42,291 nt of DNA from CAZMJG01 sp964576365 (GTDB taxonomy: Bacteria > Patescibacteriota > Microgenomatia > UBA1406 > GWC2-37-13): assembly GCA_964576365.1 (NCBI GenBank), contig CAZNUT010000004.1, forward strand, positions 1 to 42,291, read 5' to 3'. Position numbers and translations under genes: made by a program. Below are positions 8,726 through 15,835 of this stretch, one piece after another; within the stretch, counting starts at the first letter, position 1, and each line of letters opens with the position of its first letter. A model generated the notes under the pieces. That model was given only the letters and a program-made list of their open reading frames with translations, did no database searches and was not told the origin of the DNA.

Positions 8726-8745
8726 CAAAAACAGATTAAATTGTG

Positions 8746-8751
8746 TATACT
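8746..8751 (+). promoter_or_regulatory. -10 box TATACT, 8 bases before rsmI ATG
   Basis: TATACT followed by TTTTTCTT and then the ATG, with no Shine-Dalgarno sequence. The gap suits a leaderless or nearly leaderless transcript. Confidence 0.45.
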
Positions 8752-8759
8752 TTTTTCTT

Positions 8760-9449
8760 ATGCTTTTTATCGTCGGAACACCTATCGGCAATCTTGATGA
8801 TCTTTCGATTCGTCAGGCACGTACATTACTCTCGGTAGAGATCATTCTCACAGAAGATACCCGAACCACCGGCATCCTCCTTCGTAGAATTCTACAATTG
8901 TTTGCTCCCCTTTTAAGTGAATTAACACAGCATGATTTACCCCGTCTCATTTCATATCACAAAGACAACGAGTTTGAACGCCTAGAAATGGCGACTCAAC
9001 TACTTGAAGAAGGAAAAGAAGTAGCGCTCATATCTCAGGCTGGTATGCCGCTTATATCCGATCCAGGGTATATGCTTACTGCGGAGTGTATACGCAAACA
9101 GCTTCCCTTTACCGTCATTCCCGGACCTTCGGCGGTAACGACAGCGCTTATTCATGCCGGCTTCAAAAGCGAACACTGGATGTTTTTTGGATTTTTCGCA
9201 AAAAAGCCTTCAGCTCTGAAAAAGCAACTCAAACAGATAGAAAAGTTGAAGGAAACACTTCCTGAGCTTGTTCTGGTGGCTTTTGAGTCACCTTATCGGG
9301 TACACAAGACTCTTGAAATCATTAAAGAACATCACCCGCAGTGGAAGGTAGTCATTACCCGGGAGCTCACCAAAACATTTGAAGAAATCATCCGCTCTAC
9401 CCTGCTTCCTGAGCAAATCAAAGGAGAAATCACGCTTGTGATACAATAG
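8760..9449 (+). CDS. rsmI: 16S rRNA (cytidine1402-2'-O)-methyltransferase RsmI
   Basis: Tetrapyrrole-methylase-fold enzyme that 2'-O-methylates C1402 in the decoding centre of 16S rRNA using S-adenosylmethionine. The N-terminal signature FIVGTPIGNLDDLSIRQ, the LTEDTRTTG segment, ISQAGMPLISDPGY and the IPGPSAVTTALIHAGF stretch are all typical. At 229 residues it is shorter than E. coli RsmI (about 286), lacking most of the C-terminal extension. It stands alone on the plus strand, converging with the small gene that ends at 9455. TATACT precedes the ATG by eight bases. Confidence 0.95.
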   Translation: MLFIVGTPIGNLDDLSIRQARTLLSVEIILTEDTRTTGILLRRILQLFAPLLSELTQHDLPRLISYHKDNEFERLEMATQLLEEGKEVALISQAGMPLISDPGYMLTAECIRKQLPFTVIPGPSAVTTALIHAGFKSEHWMFFGFFAKKPSALKKQLKQIEKLKETLPELVLVAFESPYRVHKTLEIIKEHHPQWKVVITRELTKTFEEIIRSTLLPEQIKGEITLVIQ

Positions 9450-9454
9450 ACTTT

Positions 9455-9700
9455 TTAAGTCCATCTATCATCTGGTAGCCCAGTTTCGGGGTTTATCACT
9501 TCACGATAATGGCGACCACCTTTATCATCATACCAACACCCAGGTTCAATTTTATACAAAGCCGGATTGCGTGAACCTATGAAAGATTGATTTAATGCAT
9601 CTTGCTCAGAAAGAAAATCAATCTCTTTTCTTAAAGCTGGGTCTGGAATATATATACTTTCTCGCATGAGTTGCTCTTGCAAAACTCTTTTTAGTATCAT
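9455..9700 (-). CDS. small uncharacterised protein
   Basis: Unrecognised 81-residue soluble protein. The first half is helical and charged (MILKRVLQEQLMRESIYIPDPALRKEIDFLSEQD); the second half is rich in Gly, Asp and aromatic residues (CWYDDKGGRHYREVINPETGLPDDRW), suggesting a small beta structure. TATCAT lies eight bases before the ATG, as at other genes here. It converges with rsmI with a five-base gap. No function can be assigned. Confidence 0.6.
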   Translation of the reverse strand: MILKRVLQEQLMRESIYIPDPALRKEIDFLSEQDALNQSFIGSRNPALYKIEPGCWYDDKGGRHYREVINPETGLPDDRWT

Positions 9701-9708
9701 ATGTTCAT

Positions 9709-9714
9709 ATGATA
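9709..9714 (-). promoter_or_regulatory. -10-like TATCAT, 8 bases before the 81-residue protein gene
   Basis: Minus-strand TATCAT with an eight-base gap to the ATG at 9700. It is part of a small palindromic stretch (atcatatgttcatatgat). Confidence 0.35.
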
Positions 9715-9724
9715 CAGTGACGGT

Positions 9725-10588
9725 TTATTTTGTCAATACCATCCAAGGGCCTAGAGTCGCCAACATGCCTCCCATGATCATATAGATATCTATTTTTTCT
9801 CCCAGAAACAGAAAAGCCATGGTAAATGTTGCAACCGGCTGGAGAAAAGTGAAAAGCGATGCCGAAAGTGTGCCGCCTTTTTTGAGCGCGGACTGATACG
9901 AAAGGTACGCAATAGCTGTACCTACGATCCCGATATATAAAAGCAGTGATGTGTTAAACACAGAAAAATCTGCGGGTATTGGTCGATCGAAAGCCCATAT
10001 GCAGGCTACAAACGGCAACGAAAGAACCAATGTCATAAGCGAAAAATAATATGTCATCGCGCGTGCAGAAACACCATGTTCTTTTTGAGCTTTCTGCGAA
10101 ACGATACCATACCAGGTGAAAATCACAGCGCCAACCAGGATCAGTGCATTTCCTTTGAGCGCCTCAAGCGGTATACCTTGTTTTATCAAGGGAAGAAATA
10201 TAATGAGTGCAACACCAGCAAATCCGATGAAAAGCCCGCTCAGCTGCAAATATGTATAGCGGTGTTGTAACTTTATTCGATTATAAAGAGCTGTAAAAAG
10301 CGGTACAGAGGCATAAATAAGTGGCGTCACAGATGCCTGAATATATGGCAGTGCGATAAAAAATAAGATCGGATTGAGCGCGCCGATGAAAGCCACATAC
10401 GAATTTTCTTTCAATGAACGGATACTTCTTTCTGCTCGTGATAAAGTAAAAAATAAGACGGTAGATGCAAAGAGAAAACGAAAAAATATCCCTTCAAATG
10501 GATGAAATGACTGGAGGATATACTTACCTGCAACCGGCGTAGACCCTCCAGTGATAGCTGCAATGATAAGCAAAATAACAAGATGCAT
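9725..10588 (-). CDS. EamA/DMT-family transporter
   Basis: Inner-membrane protein of the drug/metabolite transporter superfamily, 287 residues, with about ten hydrophobic helices arranged as two EamA repeats. Typical pieces are GGSTPVAGKYILQSFHPFEG near the start, PLIYASVPLFTALYNR at the end of the first repeat, and ASLFTFLQPVATFTMAFLFLGEKI at the end of the second. Members export or import amino acids, nucleosides or other small metabolites; the substrate cannot be told from sequence. TATAAT lies five bases before the ATG. It is probably transcribed alone. Confidence 0.9.
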   Translation of the reverse strand: MHLVILLIIAAITGGSTPVAGKYILQSFHPFEGIFFRFLFASTVLFFTLSRAERSIRSLKENSYVAFIGALNPILFFIALPYIQASVTPLIYASVPLFTALYNRIKLQHRYTYLQLSGLFIGFAGVALIIFLPLIKQGIPLEALKGNALILVGAVIFTWYGIVSQKAQKEHGVSARAMTYYFSLMTLVLSLPFVACIWAFDRPIPADFSVFNTSLLLYIGIVGTAIAYLSYQSALKKGGTLSASLFTFLQPVATFTMAFLFLGEKIDIYMIMGGMLATLGPWMVLTK

Positions 10589-10593
10589 TGCTT

Positions 10594-10599
10594 ATTATA
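10594..10599 (-). promoter_or_regulatory. -10 box TATAAT, 5 bases before the EamA gene ATG
   Basis: Perfect minus-strand TATAAT in the short gap between the repeat-protein gene and the EamA gene; predicts a leaderless transcript. Confidence 0.5.
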
Positions 10600-10619
10600 A
10601 TTGTATTTTGTTTTTGTTA

Positions 10620-11108
10620 TTAAAGCACCCATTCATTTTTCTTTTCTTCATAGTCATATCCCCATCCATTTGTTGCGTCTTCTCCTGAAATACCTACAAC
10701 TGTTGGCGGCTCGTAGTCTGTAACCCATCCATCTTTTGGTTCTCCAGAAATGCCTTTTACTACAAACGATGGTTCGTGATCTGTTTCCCATCCTCCTTCT
10801 GGCTCTCCAGAAATGCCTTCTACATCTCCCAACAAACCTGCAACTTTACCATAACCTTTTGAAATTTTATTATATCCTTCTACAGCTAAAGTGGCTGTCA
10901 TTTGTGCACCAGCACGTGCCATTGCAGGGCCATGATCAGTAAGCACCTCTAGCGTGCCTACAGCTACAGTCTTTGGCAGATCGTACGTAGCTCCTTTTAT
11001 CACTTTCCCTGTTCCCACTACTGCACTCTTAGCAAGGGTTACCAACAAATCATGCTTTAGTTCTTCATTATATACTTTCCCCGGACCTTCTTTATATTTA
11101 TTTGACAT
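10620..11108 (-). CDS. uncharacterised protein with three C-terminal GISGEP repeats
   Basis: Not recognised. 162 residues in two parts. Residues 1-95 are mildly hydrophobic and Gly/Ala/Val-rich (TLAKSAVVGTGKVIKGATYDL..., MARAGAQMTATLAVEGYNKI), perhaps amphipathic helices. Residues 98-162 hold three repeats of 20-24 residues: GISGEPEGGWETDHEP, GISGEPKDGWVTDYEPP and GISGEDATNGWGYDYEE, each with a conserved GW and an acidic, aromatic end. The protein ends in NEWVL. No signal peptide or cysteine is seen. TATAAT lies 27 bases before the ATG, so it should have a short leader. The repeats could bind a ligand or partner; nothing in the context says which. Confidence 0.75.
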   Translation of the reverse strand: MSNKYKEGPGKVYNEELKHDLLVTLAKSAVVGTGKVIKGATYDLPKTVAVGTLEVLTDHGPAMARAGAQMTATLAVEGYNKISKGYGKVAGLLGDVEGISGEPEGGWETDHEPSFVVKGISGEPKDGWVTDYEPPTVVGISGEDATNGWGYDYEEKKNEWVL

Positions 11109-11178
11109 AAAAAAATTACAATAAGTAATGAGTAGGATTATACTCCGTTTTTCTGCATATTCAATATATATCTATCTC

Positions 11179-11283
11179 TTACTTATTCTCCCCCAGCCCG
11201 ACCACATTTCCTTCAGTATCTGCAATATACCCATAGCACCCCATCTCACCTATTGCAGTTTTCGGCATCACATCTTTTATCAT
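11179..11283 (-). pseudogene. C-terminal remnant of a glyoxalase/VOC-family protein
   Basis: A 34-residue frame MIKDVMPKTAIGEMG...YIADTEGNVVGLGENK matches the last part of VOC (glyoxalase-like) proteins, where MPK..I..MG.....DTEGN..GL is the final beta-alpha-beta unit with the metal-ligand region. The rest of the domain is absent: upstream sequence in the same frame has no VOC features and runs antisense into the start of the methyltransferase gene at 11353. It is best read as the leftover of a deleted gene. Expression is not expected. Confidence 0.6.
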
Positions 11284-11340
11284 GATATTTATAAAAAAAT
11301 AGTAATCAGATATATATGCAAAAGAAGTTAGCTTTCCTGA

Positions 11341-11346
11341 TATACT
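11341..11346 (+). promoter_or_regulatory. -10 box TATACT, 6 bases before the methyltransferase ATG
   Basis: TATACT, six bases (ttccac), then ATG at 11353; no Shine-Dalgarno sequence. Leaderless start predicted. Confidence 0.5.
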
Positions 11347-11352
11347 TTCCAC

Positions 11353-12225
11353 ATGCAATTTCTTACAGAAATAACTTCCGGCTGGAGTGATTATGAACTT
11401 CTGGACAGCGGGAATGGTCAGCGTCTGGAGCGTTGGGGTAAATATACTCTCATAAGACCAGATCCCCAGGCCATCTGGCAAAAAAAGTTTCCTGCGCTTT
11501 GGGAAAAAATTGACGCACGTTTTATCCGCACCTCTGCTGAGAGAGGCACCTGGCAGAAAAAAACCACAATTCCTGCTTATTGGCCATTATCATACGGTCA
11601 GTTGAAGTTCAGAATCGAACTCACTTCCTTCAAACACACAGGCCTATTTCCCGAACAGGCCGTCCAATGGGATTGGATGATGCAAAAAATACAATCTGCT
11701 CGTACACCTGTAAAAGTCCTTAATTTATTTGGATATACAGGAGCCGCGACGATCGCCTGTGCAGCTGCAGGAGCCTCTGTAGTCCATGTCGATGCGTCAA
11801 AGCCCGGCATCACCTGGGCTCGTGAAAACACTATACTGTCGGGACTTCAGGACAAACCAGTCCGCTGGATAGTAGATGACACGATGAAATTTGTCGCCCG
11901 TGAAATCAGAAGGGGAAATAGATATGAAGGTATCATTATGGACCCGCCGATCTATGGACACGGACCCAATGGAGAGACGTGGGATCTCATGCGCCACCTT
12001 CCCCAACTGGTGCGCGATTGCACCCAGCTACTTTCCCCCACCTCTCTTTTTTTCATCATCAATTCGTATGCAGTCTCCGCATCAGCATATATGCTCGGCA
12101 ATCTCATGAGTGATTTTGTGAATAAAAAAGGTGTGGTGACTGTTGGTGAGCTGGCATTACAGGAACAGGAAGGAAAACGACTGCTGTCCACCGGCATCTT
12201 CGCCAGATGGGAAGTAAAAAGCTAG
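11353..12225 (+). CDS. RlmI-like class I SAM-dependent (rRNA) methyltransferase
   Basis: Rossmann-fold methyltransferase of the Methyltrans_SAM family, related to the catalytic part of RlmI, the 23S rRNA m5C1962 enzyme. Of the 290 residues, the N-terminal SGWSDYELLDSGNGQRLERWG is typical of a PUA-less subgroup; motif I is VLNLFGYTGAATIACAAAGA, followed by VVHVDASKPGITWARENT, and the catalytic-type motif is IIMDPPIYGHGPNGE. RNA is the likely substrate but the exact base is not shown by sequence. It stands alone on the plus strand; its stop overlaps the end of the convergent gene at 12222 by four bases. Confidence 0.88.
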   Translation: MQFLTEITSGWSDYELLDSGNGQRLERWGKYTLIRPDPQAIWQKKFPALWEKIDARFIRTSAERGTWQKKTTIPAYWPLSYGQLKFRIELTSFKHTGLFPEQAVQWDWMMQKIQSARTPVKVLNLFGYTGAATIACAAAGASVVHVDASKPGITWARENTILSGLQDKPVRWIVDDTMKFVAREIRRGNRYEGIIMDPPIYGHGPNGETWDLMRHLPQLVRDCTQLLSPTSLFFIINSYAVSASAYMLGNLMSDFVNKKGVVTVGELALQEQEGKRLLSTGIFARWEVKS

Positions 12226-12455
12226 CGGTATTTTTTTATGAAATCAATATCCGCTGGATTAAATTGCTCTGGTTCAACGAGATCATTGAGCCCCAACACT
12301 GTCCCCAATTCGGAATTACACCATTTTCTCACGCCCTCTCTCTCTTCAGCCTGATAAAGAGCATATGACACGTCATAATGAGCAAGATAAGAATATGTCC
12401 AATGGCCGCCGTTGATTCGTACTGCTTTCCTGTCTTTTGACCACTCAATTTTCAT
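12222..12455 (-). CDS. small uncharacterised protein
   Basis: Unrecognised 77-residue soluble protein, MKIEWSKDRKAVRINGGHW..., rich in Tyr, Trp and charged residues, with one cysteine. It reads as a small alpha/beta fold with a helical end (NPADIDFIKKYR). A TATAAT lies 11 bases before the ATG. It converges with the methyltransferase gene. Function unknown. Confidence 0.6.
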   Translation of the reverse strand: MKIEWSKDRKAVRINGGHWTYSYLAHYDVSYALYQAEEREGVRKWCNSELGTVLGLNDLVEPEQFNPADIDFIKKYR

Positions 12456-12466
12456 ATAAAAAACGT

Positions 12467-12472
12467 ATTATA
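12467..12472 (-). promoter_or_regulatory. -10 box TATAAT, 11 bases before the 77-residue protein gene
   Basis: Perfect minus-strand TATAAT. The gap to the ATG is longer than at most genes here, which would leave a leader of a few bases. Confidence 0.4.
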
Positions 12473-12509
12473 CTCTTTTTGGTTAAAAAAGAATGGCACA
12501 AAAGTGTAG

Positions 12510-12923
12510 TTATTTATTATTCTTTCTGTCCATCCAAGTAATGAAATCAGGGGGACACGGCATGACGGAGAGACGTGAGTGAGTCACCAAAAGAAAATCT
12601 GAAAATAATCCACTCTCTTTGATCTCTTTCAGAGAAACCTGCTTTTCTTCAGGCAAACGTGAACGAAAGCGTACCTTTGCTACCCAACTTATATTTCTCT
12701 TATCATGAAGATCTTTGTAAGGCTCGCCAACAACTTCCATAAGACCTACTATTTTCTTTTCATCCTGTGAGTGGTATAAAAATACCCTATCTCCTATTTT
12801 CCATGATTTGATGTAGTTGATGGCCTGATAGTTATGTACACCATCCCAGATCGTTTCTCCATCGCGCTGAAGATCATTAATGGAATATGTTTCCGGATCT
12901 GTTTTTGCAAGAAAATATACCAT
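12510..12923 (-). CDS. EVE-domain protein
   Basis: 137-residue single-domain protein of the EVE family (PUA-like fold), which bind modified bases in DNA or RNA and often sit beside defence genes. Visible hallmarks are the start MVYFLAKTDPETYSINDL, WDGVHNYQAINYIKSWKIGDRVFLYHSQ and IVGLMEVVGEPY, followed by VAKVRFRSRLP. The usual EVE pattern WDGVRNYQARN is kept apart from small changes. It has no recognisable partner; the methyltransferase lies two genes downstream on the other strand. The role in this organism is unknown. Confidence 0.9.
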   Translation of the reverse strand: MVYFLAKTDPETYSINDLQRDGETIWDGVHNYQAINYIKSWKIGDRVFLYHSQDEKKIVGLMEVVGEPYKDLHDKRNISWVAKVRFRSRLPEEKQVSLKEIKESGLFSDFLLVTHSRLSVMPCPPDFITWMDRKNNK

Positions 12924-13047
12924 GTGTCATTTACTGATTCTCACCAGGAACTGACTGACCATATTGTACCAAAGGAATACTATGATCGCTATCCTCTGGT
13001 ATTCTCGCATTACCATTTAGATCGAATAATTGTTAGAATAGGGATGA

Positions 13048-13272
13048 ATGAAAAGCAAAAGAAAGCAATCACAAATAGAGGATTTACCAACAGTCAGAGA
13101 ACTTATAGACAAGTGGATGACTCCTGGTACAGCTCTGGAATATACCGAGGAGCCGATTATATTCAGCAACAAGCTATCACCGATAAAGTCACTCCAAGTC
13201 AGAATCTACTCAACTGAGGCAAATAACCAAGCAGTTCTGCATAAACTTCATTCAATGAGTCGTACAGGATGA
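13048..13272 (+). CDS. small uncharacterised protein at the edge of the accessory block
   Basis: Unrecognised 74-residue protein, MKSKRKQSQIEDLPTVREL..., with a basic N-terminus and a mixed alpha/beta remainder (DKWMTPGTALEYTEEPIIFS). Codons look like those of real genes. TAGAAT lies eight bases before the chosen ATG; an ATG four bases earlier is in another frame. It converges with the racemase gene that ends at 13281. It could be a truncated gene. Confidence 0.45.
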   Translation: MKSKRKQSQIEDLPTVRELIDKWMTPGTALEYTEEPIIFSNKLSPIKSLQVRIYSTEANNQAVLHKLHSMSRTG

Positions 13273-13280
13273 AGATTTGA

Positions 13281-13922
13281 TTATTGGGATAATTCAGTGA
13301 CTTTCGCTGAAACGACTATCTTATTTCCTTCTTCTCTTACGAAAATAGATTCCCCAGTGGGCTGTACTATTTCATTTTGGCCAGTAATAAGGCTAATAGC
13401 GATACTTCCAGAACCACAAGCTGTTTCCTTGACCATAGAATCAGTTTCTTTTACATAGACATAAGGGGTGAGTTTATTGTTATCAAACTGTGCAACACCA
13501 AAGGCAGGCATATTATATTTTTTAGCAAGAGTTGAAACATATTCTTTCTCGACTGGCTCACTTTTATTTGTGCACTCAAACCCAATTCCAGATAGTAAAA
13601 CTACATTGCCATCCTTTTTATACCGAATTGGCAAATGAACAGTAGTCTTATTGTCCTCATTTTCATAGGTTACTGACATATCAAGCCCACTCGTTTGCAG
13701 TTCACCACTATTACCCAATGTATAGGCAAAGGCAATGGTAGCATTGATGCATAGCTCATTACCCATCATTACCAGCCTTGGTAAATCTCCAGTCTCCACA
13801 AAGCCCACTTGTTCAACGGACTCAAGTAGTTTCAGAGAAACTTCTTTCCTCTGATCCACTGGACAGTCCCAAACAAGCATAGTCGAATTACCACCAGCGA
13901 TTAGAAACTTTCGTATATTCAT
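13281..13922 (-). CDS. CntK/DapF-family amino-acid racemase or epimerase
   Basis: Cofactor-independent racemase with two catalytic cysteines, of the diaminopimelate epimerase fold. Motifs match staphylococcal CntK (histidine racemase of staphylopine synthesis) better than DapF: GGNSTMLV near the start, EQVGFVET, LVMMGNELCINATIAFAY (first Cys) and ETACGSGSIAIS (second Cys), then VQPTGESIFV. At about 213 residues it is shorter than CntK or DapF (about 270). The gene overlaps the end of the S66 peptidase gene, so the pair is co-transcribed and probably translationally coupled; I chose the ATG at 13922 but a TTG at 13934 is possible. The substrate is not known; no staphylopine synthase or transporter genes are seen nearby. 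Confidence 0.75.
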   Translation of the reverse strand: MNIRKFLIAGGNSTMLVWDCPVDQRKEVSLKLLESVEQVGFVETGDLPRLVMMGNELCINATIAFAYTLGNSGELQTSGLDMSVTYENEDNKTTVHLPIRYKKDGNVVLLSGIGFECTNKSEPVEKEYVSTLAKKYNMPAFGVAQFDNNKLTPYVYVKETDSMVKETACGSGSIAISLITGQNEIVQPTGESIFVREEGNKIVVSAKVTELSQ

Positions 13923-13923
13923 A

Positions 13924-14907
13924 CTAATGTTCAATTATTTCGATGTTTGCAGATTCAGAAGCTTTTATTCTTGCAGTTCCACCAATTGGAAAGGTGATTT
14001 TAGGATCAGTGTGTCCAAAATCAACATTGGCAATTACAGGTAAATTATCCAATTCTTTCTTTGACTTTATTACTTGTGTCAGAAGGTCATTGGTCATTTT
14101 GCTTGCCTTCTGAAATCTACCAATCACGACTCCCTTTACACCATTGAATCCAGGTTGGTGAATTAGAGACTGTAAATCTCTATCAAAGGTATGTGGTACT
14201 GATTCCTCATCATCTTCGATGAATAGCACCGTATCAGTCAAATCAGGCATGTATTCAGTCCCTTGCAGTAACTTGAAGGTACAGAGGTTAGCACCGAGAA
14301 TGGTTCCTTCTACCTCACCTTTATTGATGACTAAATAGCCTTCATTGGCTATAAGCTGTCGGTTGTCTTGATCTTTGTACCAGGGATCATCACTCCAATC
14401 TTTACTTGGCTCAAGTACAAAAGACTCTTGTGATAATAAGCATTTCTTGAAGTATTCAATGGTGTAATCGAGATATAATTTCTGACCAAAAGTTGAATAA
14501 TGAGGCCCAGAATATGTTACAAGTCCAGTCTTTGCATATACAGAATTATTTAGTGCAGAAATATCTGAAAATCCACAGAGTATTTTCGGATTTTCCTTGA
14601 TAAGATTCCAATCAAGATAACGCAGTAATTGATTGCTGTTGAATCCTCCTATTACAGTAATCACTGCTTTGATATTCTTATCGGTAAATGCCTCATGTAA
14701 ATCATGTATTCTTGACTCAATAGCAGATGATGCAAAATCGTCAATTTCCTCTATGTGCTTACCAAACGATAATTTCAGACCCATTTCATCAAATCGTTTA
14801 TTGGCCAAGTTACGGCTTTCTTCACTTATTATTGAAAGAGATCGAGATGGTGCGATAATCCTAACCTCATCGCCAGTATTGAGTTTTTTTGGAAATATCT
14901 TATTCAT
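13924..14907 (-). CDS. S66-family peptidase (LD-carboxypeptidase / MccF-like)
   Basis: Serine peptidase of family S66, which includes LdcA (trims murein tetrapeptides during recycling) and MccF (destroys microcin C). Seen: N-terminal VRIIAPSRSLSIIS; nucleophile motif CGFSDISALNN; the fold segment TYSGPHYSTFG; VEGTILGANLCTFKLLQGT; catalytic acid region VLFIEDDEES; and the histidine in NVDFGHTDPKITFPIG. At 327 residues the length is normal. The insertion and the TYSGPH loop fit the MccF branch better than LdcA. The ATG at 14907 is chosen over an upstream frame extension because TATAAT ends six bases before it. Its stop overlaps the racemase gene. Confidence 0.9.
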   Translation of the reverse strand: MNKIFPKKLNTGDEVRIIAPSRSLSIISEESRNLANKRFDEMGLKLSFGKHIEEIDDFASSAIESRIHDLHEAFTDKNIKAVITVIGGFNSNQLLRYLDWNLIKENPKILCGFSDISALNNSVYAKTGLVTYSGPHYSTFGQKLYLDYTIEYFKKCLLSQESFVLEPSKDWSDDPWYKDQDNRQLIANEGYLVINKGEVEGTILGANLCTFKLLQGTEYMPDLTDTVLFIEDDEESVPHTFDRDLQSLIHQPGFNGVKGVVIGRFQKASKMTNDLLTQVIKSKKELDNLPVIANVDFGHTDPKITFPIGGTARIKASESANIEIIEH

Positions 14908-14913
14908 TCTTGG

Positions 14914-14919
14914 ATTATA
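14914..14919 (-). promoter_or_regulatory. -10 box TATAAT, 6 bases before the S66 peptidase ATG
   Basis: Perfect minus-strand TATAAT with a six-base gap to the ATG. It decides the start and gives the two-gene S66-racemase operon its own leaderless promoter. Confidence 0.5.
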
Positions 14920-14959
14920 ACAGAAAACTGACCAGAGTTGAGGCACCGTTGGTGTAGAT

Positions 14960-15046
14960 TTAGCACGATGCTAAGTGAAATTACAGTAGTTCCAGGTTAT
15001 AATGAAAGAAGTCAGGATTTCAGGCTAATTTCTTGGAAACATTCCA
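14960..15046. promoter_or_regulatory. divergent intergenic region with two palindromes and a TATAAT
   Basis: Between the divergent S66 peptidase gene and the 214-residue gene lie TTAGCA-cga-TGCTAA (14960-14974), a plus-strand TATAAT (14998-15003) and TGGAA-aca-TTCCA (15034-15046). The palindromes could be operators or recombination-site halves; nothing in the sequence decides which. Confidence 0.35.
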
Positions 15047-15052
15047 GCGACT

Positions 15053-15697
15053 ATGACAAATACAGTCCATAAGATCAGATATGCAGCCAAGGGTAGTTCG
15101 ATTATTCATGCAGGATTTGAGACAAGTGTCCATGCGCTACCTGGCGTTGTAAAAGACAAACTCGATTCATATCTCAAATGCAAGTATTCACCAGCCAAGA
15201 TATTAGCCCATCTTTCCCAAGAGTTTCCTGATGTATCATTACCCAGCAGGTCAGCTATGTACAACTATCGCAAGCGATACTTTGAACAATCAATCGTCTC
15301 TGCGACACCTGTCGCAAAAGCAGAGGAAGTCTTTGACGCTGATAAGATCAACCTCAAATCACTGGTGGTCAGTCATGTCAAACGATTCGTATCTGTTGAT
15401 TTACCAGCGCTTAGGGAGCGATGGTATAAGTCTATGGAAAATGATCAAGGCAAAACTCAGCTCTCTAAAGAAACCAGAGAGTCAGCTCGATTATATCTGG
15501 AGGCAGTAAAAGTCAGCATGGATGTAATGCCTAAGCTCAATATCACAGTGGAACTCGTAGAGGATAAACCACCAGTTGAACCAGAACTTGAAGGTGTTCA
15601 GAAAGAGGATGTATATGACAAACTTGCAAGAGTTATGGTCAAACATCCCTGGCTATTCATGAAACGAATTGAGAAGAAAACAGCCTCAGAAGCATAA
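15053..15697 (+). CDS. uncharacterised protein with a helix-turn-helix-like N-terminus
   Basis: Unrecognised 214-residue soluble, mostly helical protein upstream of the recombinase gene. Residues about 38-80 (YSPAKILAHLSQEFPDVSLPSRSAMYNYRKRYF) look like a helix-turn-helix of the kind found in transposases, recombinase partners and phage small terminases. The middle is helical (LVVSHVKRFVSVDLPALRERWY) and the end is charged. It may be a regulator, a directionality factor or a terminase-like protein of an integrated element; this rests on the neighbouring recombinase and on the fold guess only. The 138-base gap to the recombinase gene is AT-rich with short inverted repeats. Confidence 0.6.
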   Translation: MTNTVHKIRYAAKGSSIIHAGFETSVHALPGVVKDKLDSYLKCKYSPAKILAHLSQEFPDVSLPSRSAMYNYRKRYFEQSIVSATPVAKAEEVFDADKINLKSLVVSHVKRFVSVDLPALRERWYKSMENDQGKTQLSKETRESARLYLEAVKVSMDVMPKLNITVELVEDKPPVEPELEGVQKEDVYDKLARVMVKHPWLFMKRIEKKTASEA

Positions 15698-15835
15698 AAA
15701 ACTTGAAACACATATCTCGCTTTGATATTCCAACTCTGCACCAACTCATAGCAAACTCTCACTAAAAATAGTAAAATATACTAAATAGAGATAAGTCACC
15801 AGGAACTTAGAATTACTGGTATTCAGTACAGAACT

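Noticed and set aside
9449..9461. Hairpin gactt-ttt-aagtc between rsmI and the convergent gene as a terminator
   Set aside because: Only 5-bp arms with a 3-base loop, overlapping the stop codon, with no clear T run.
11179..11481. A 100-residue protein on the minus strand
   Set aside because: Only the last 34 residues look like a VOC protein; the rest is antisense to the well-supported methyltransferase gene start.
12834..13217. A 127-residue plus-strand protein
   Set aside because: It overlaps the start of the EVE gene in antisense and has no protein-like features; the 74-residue frame at 13048 is better.
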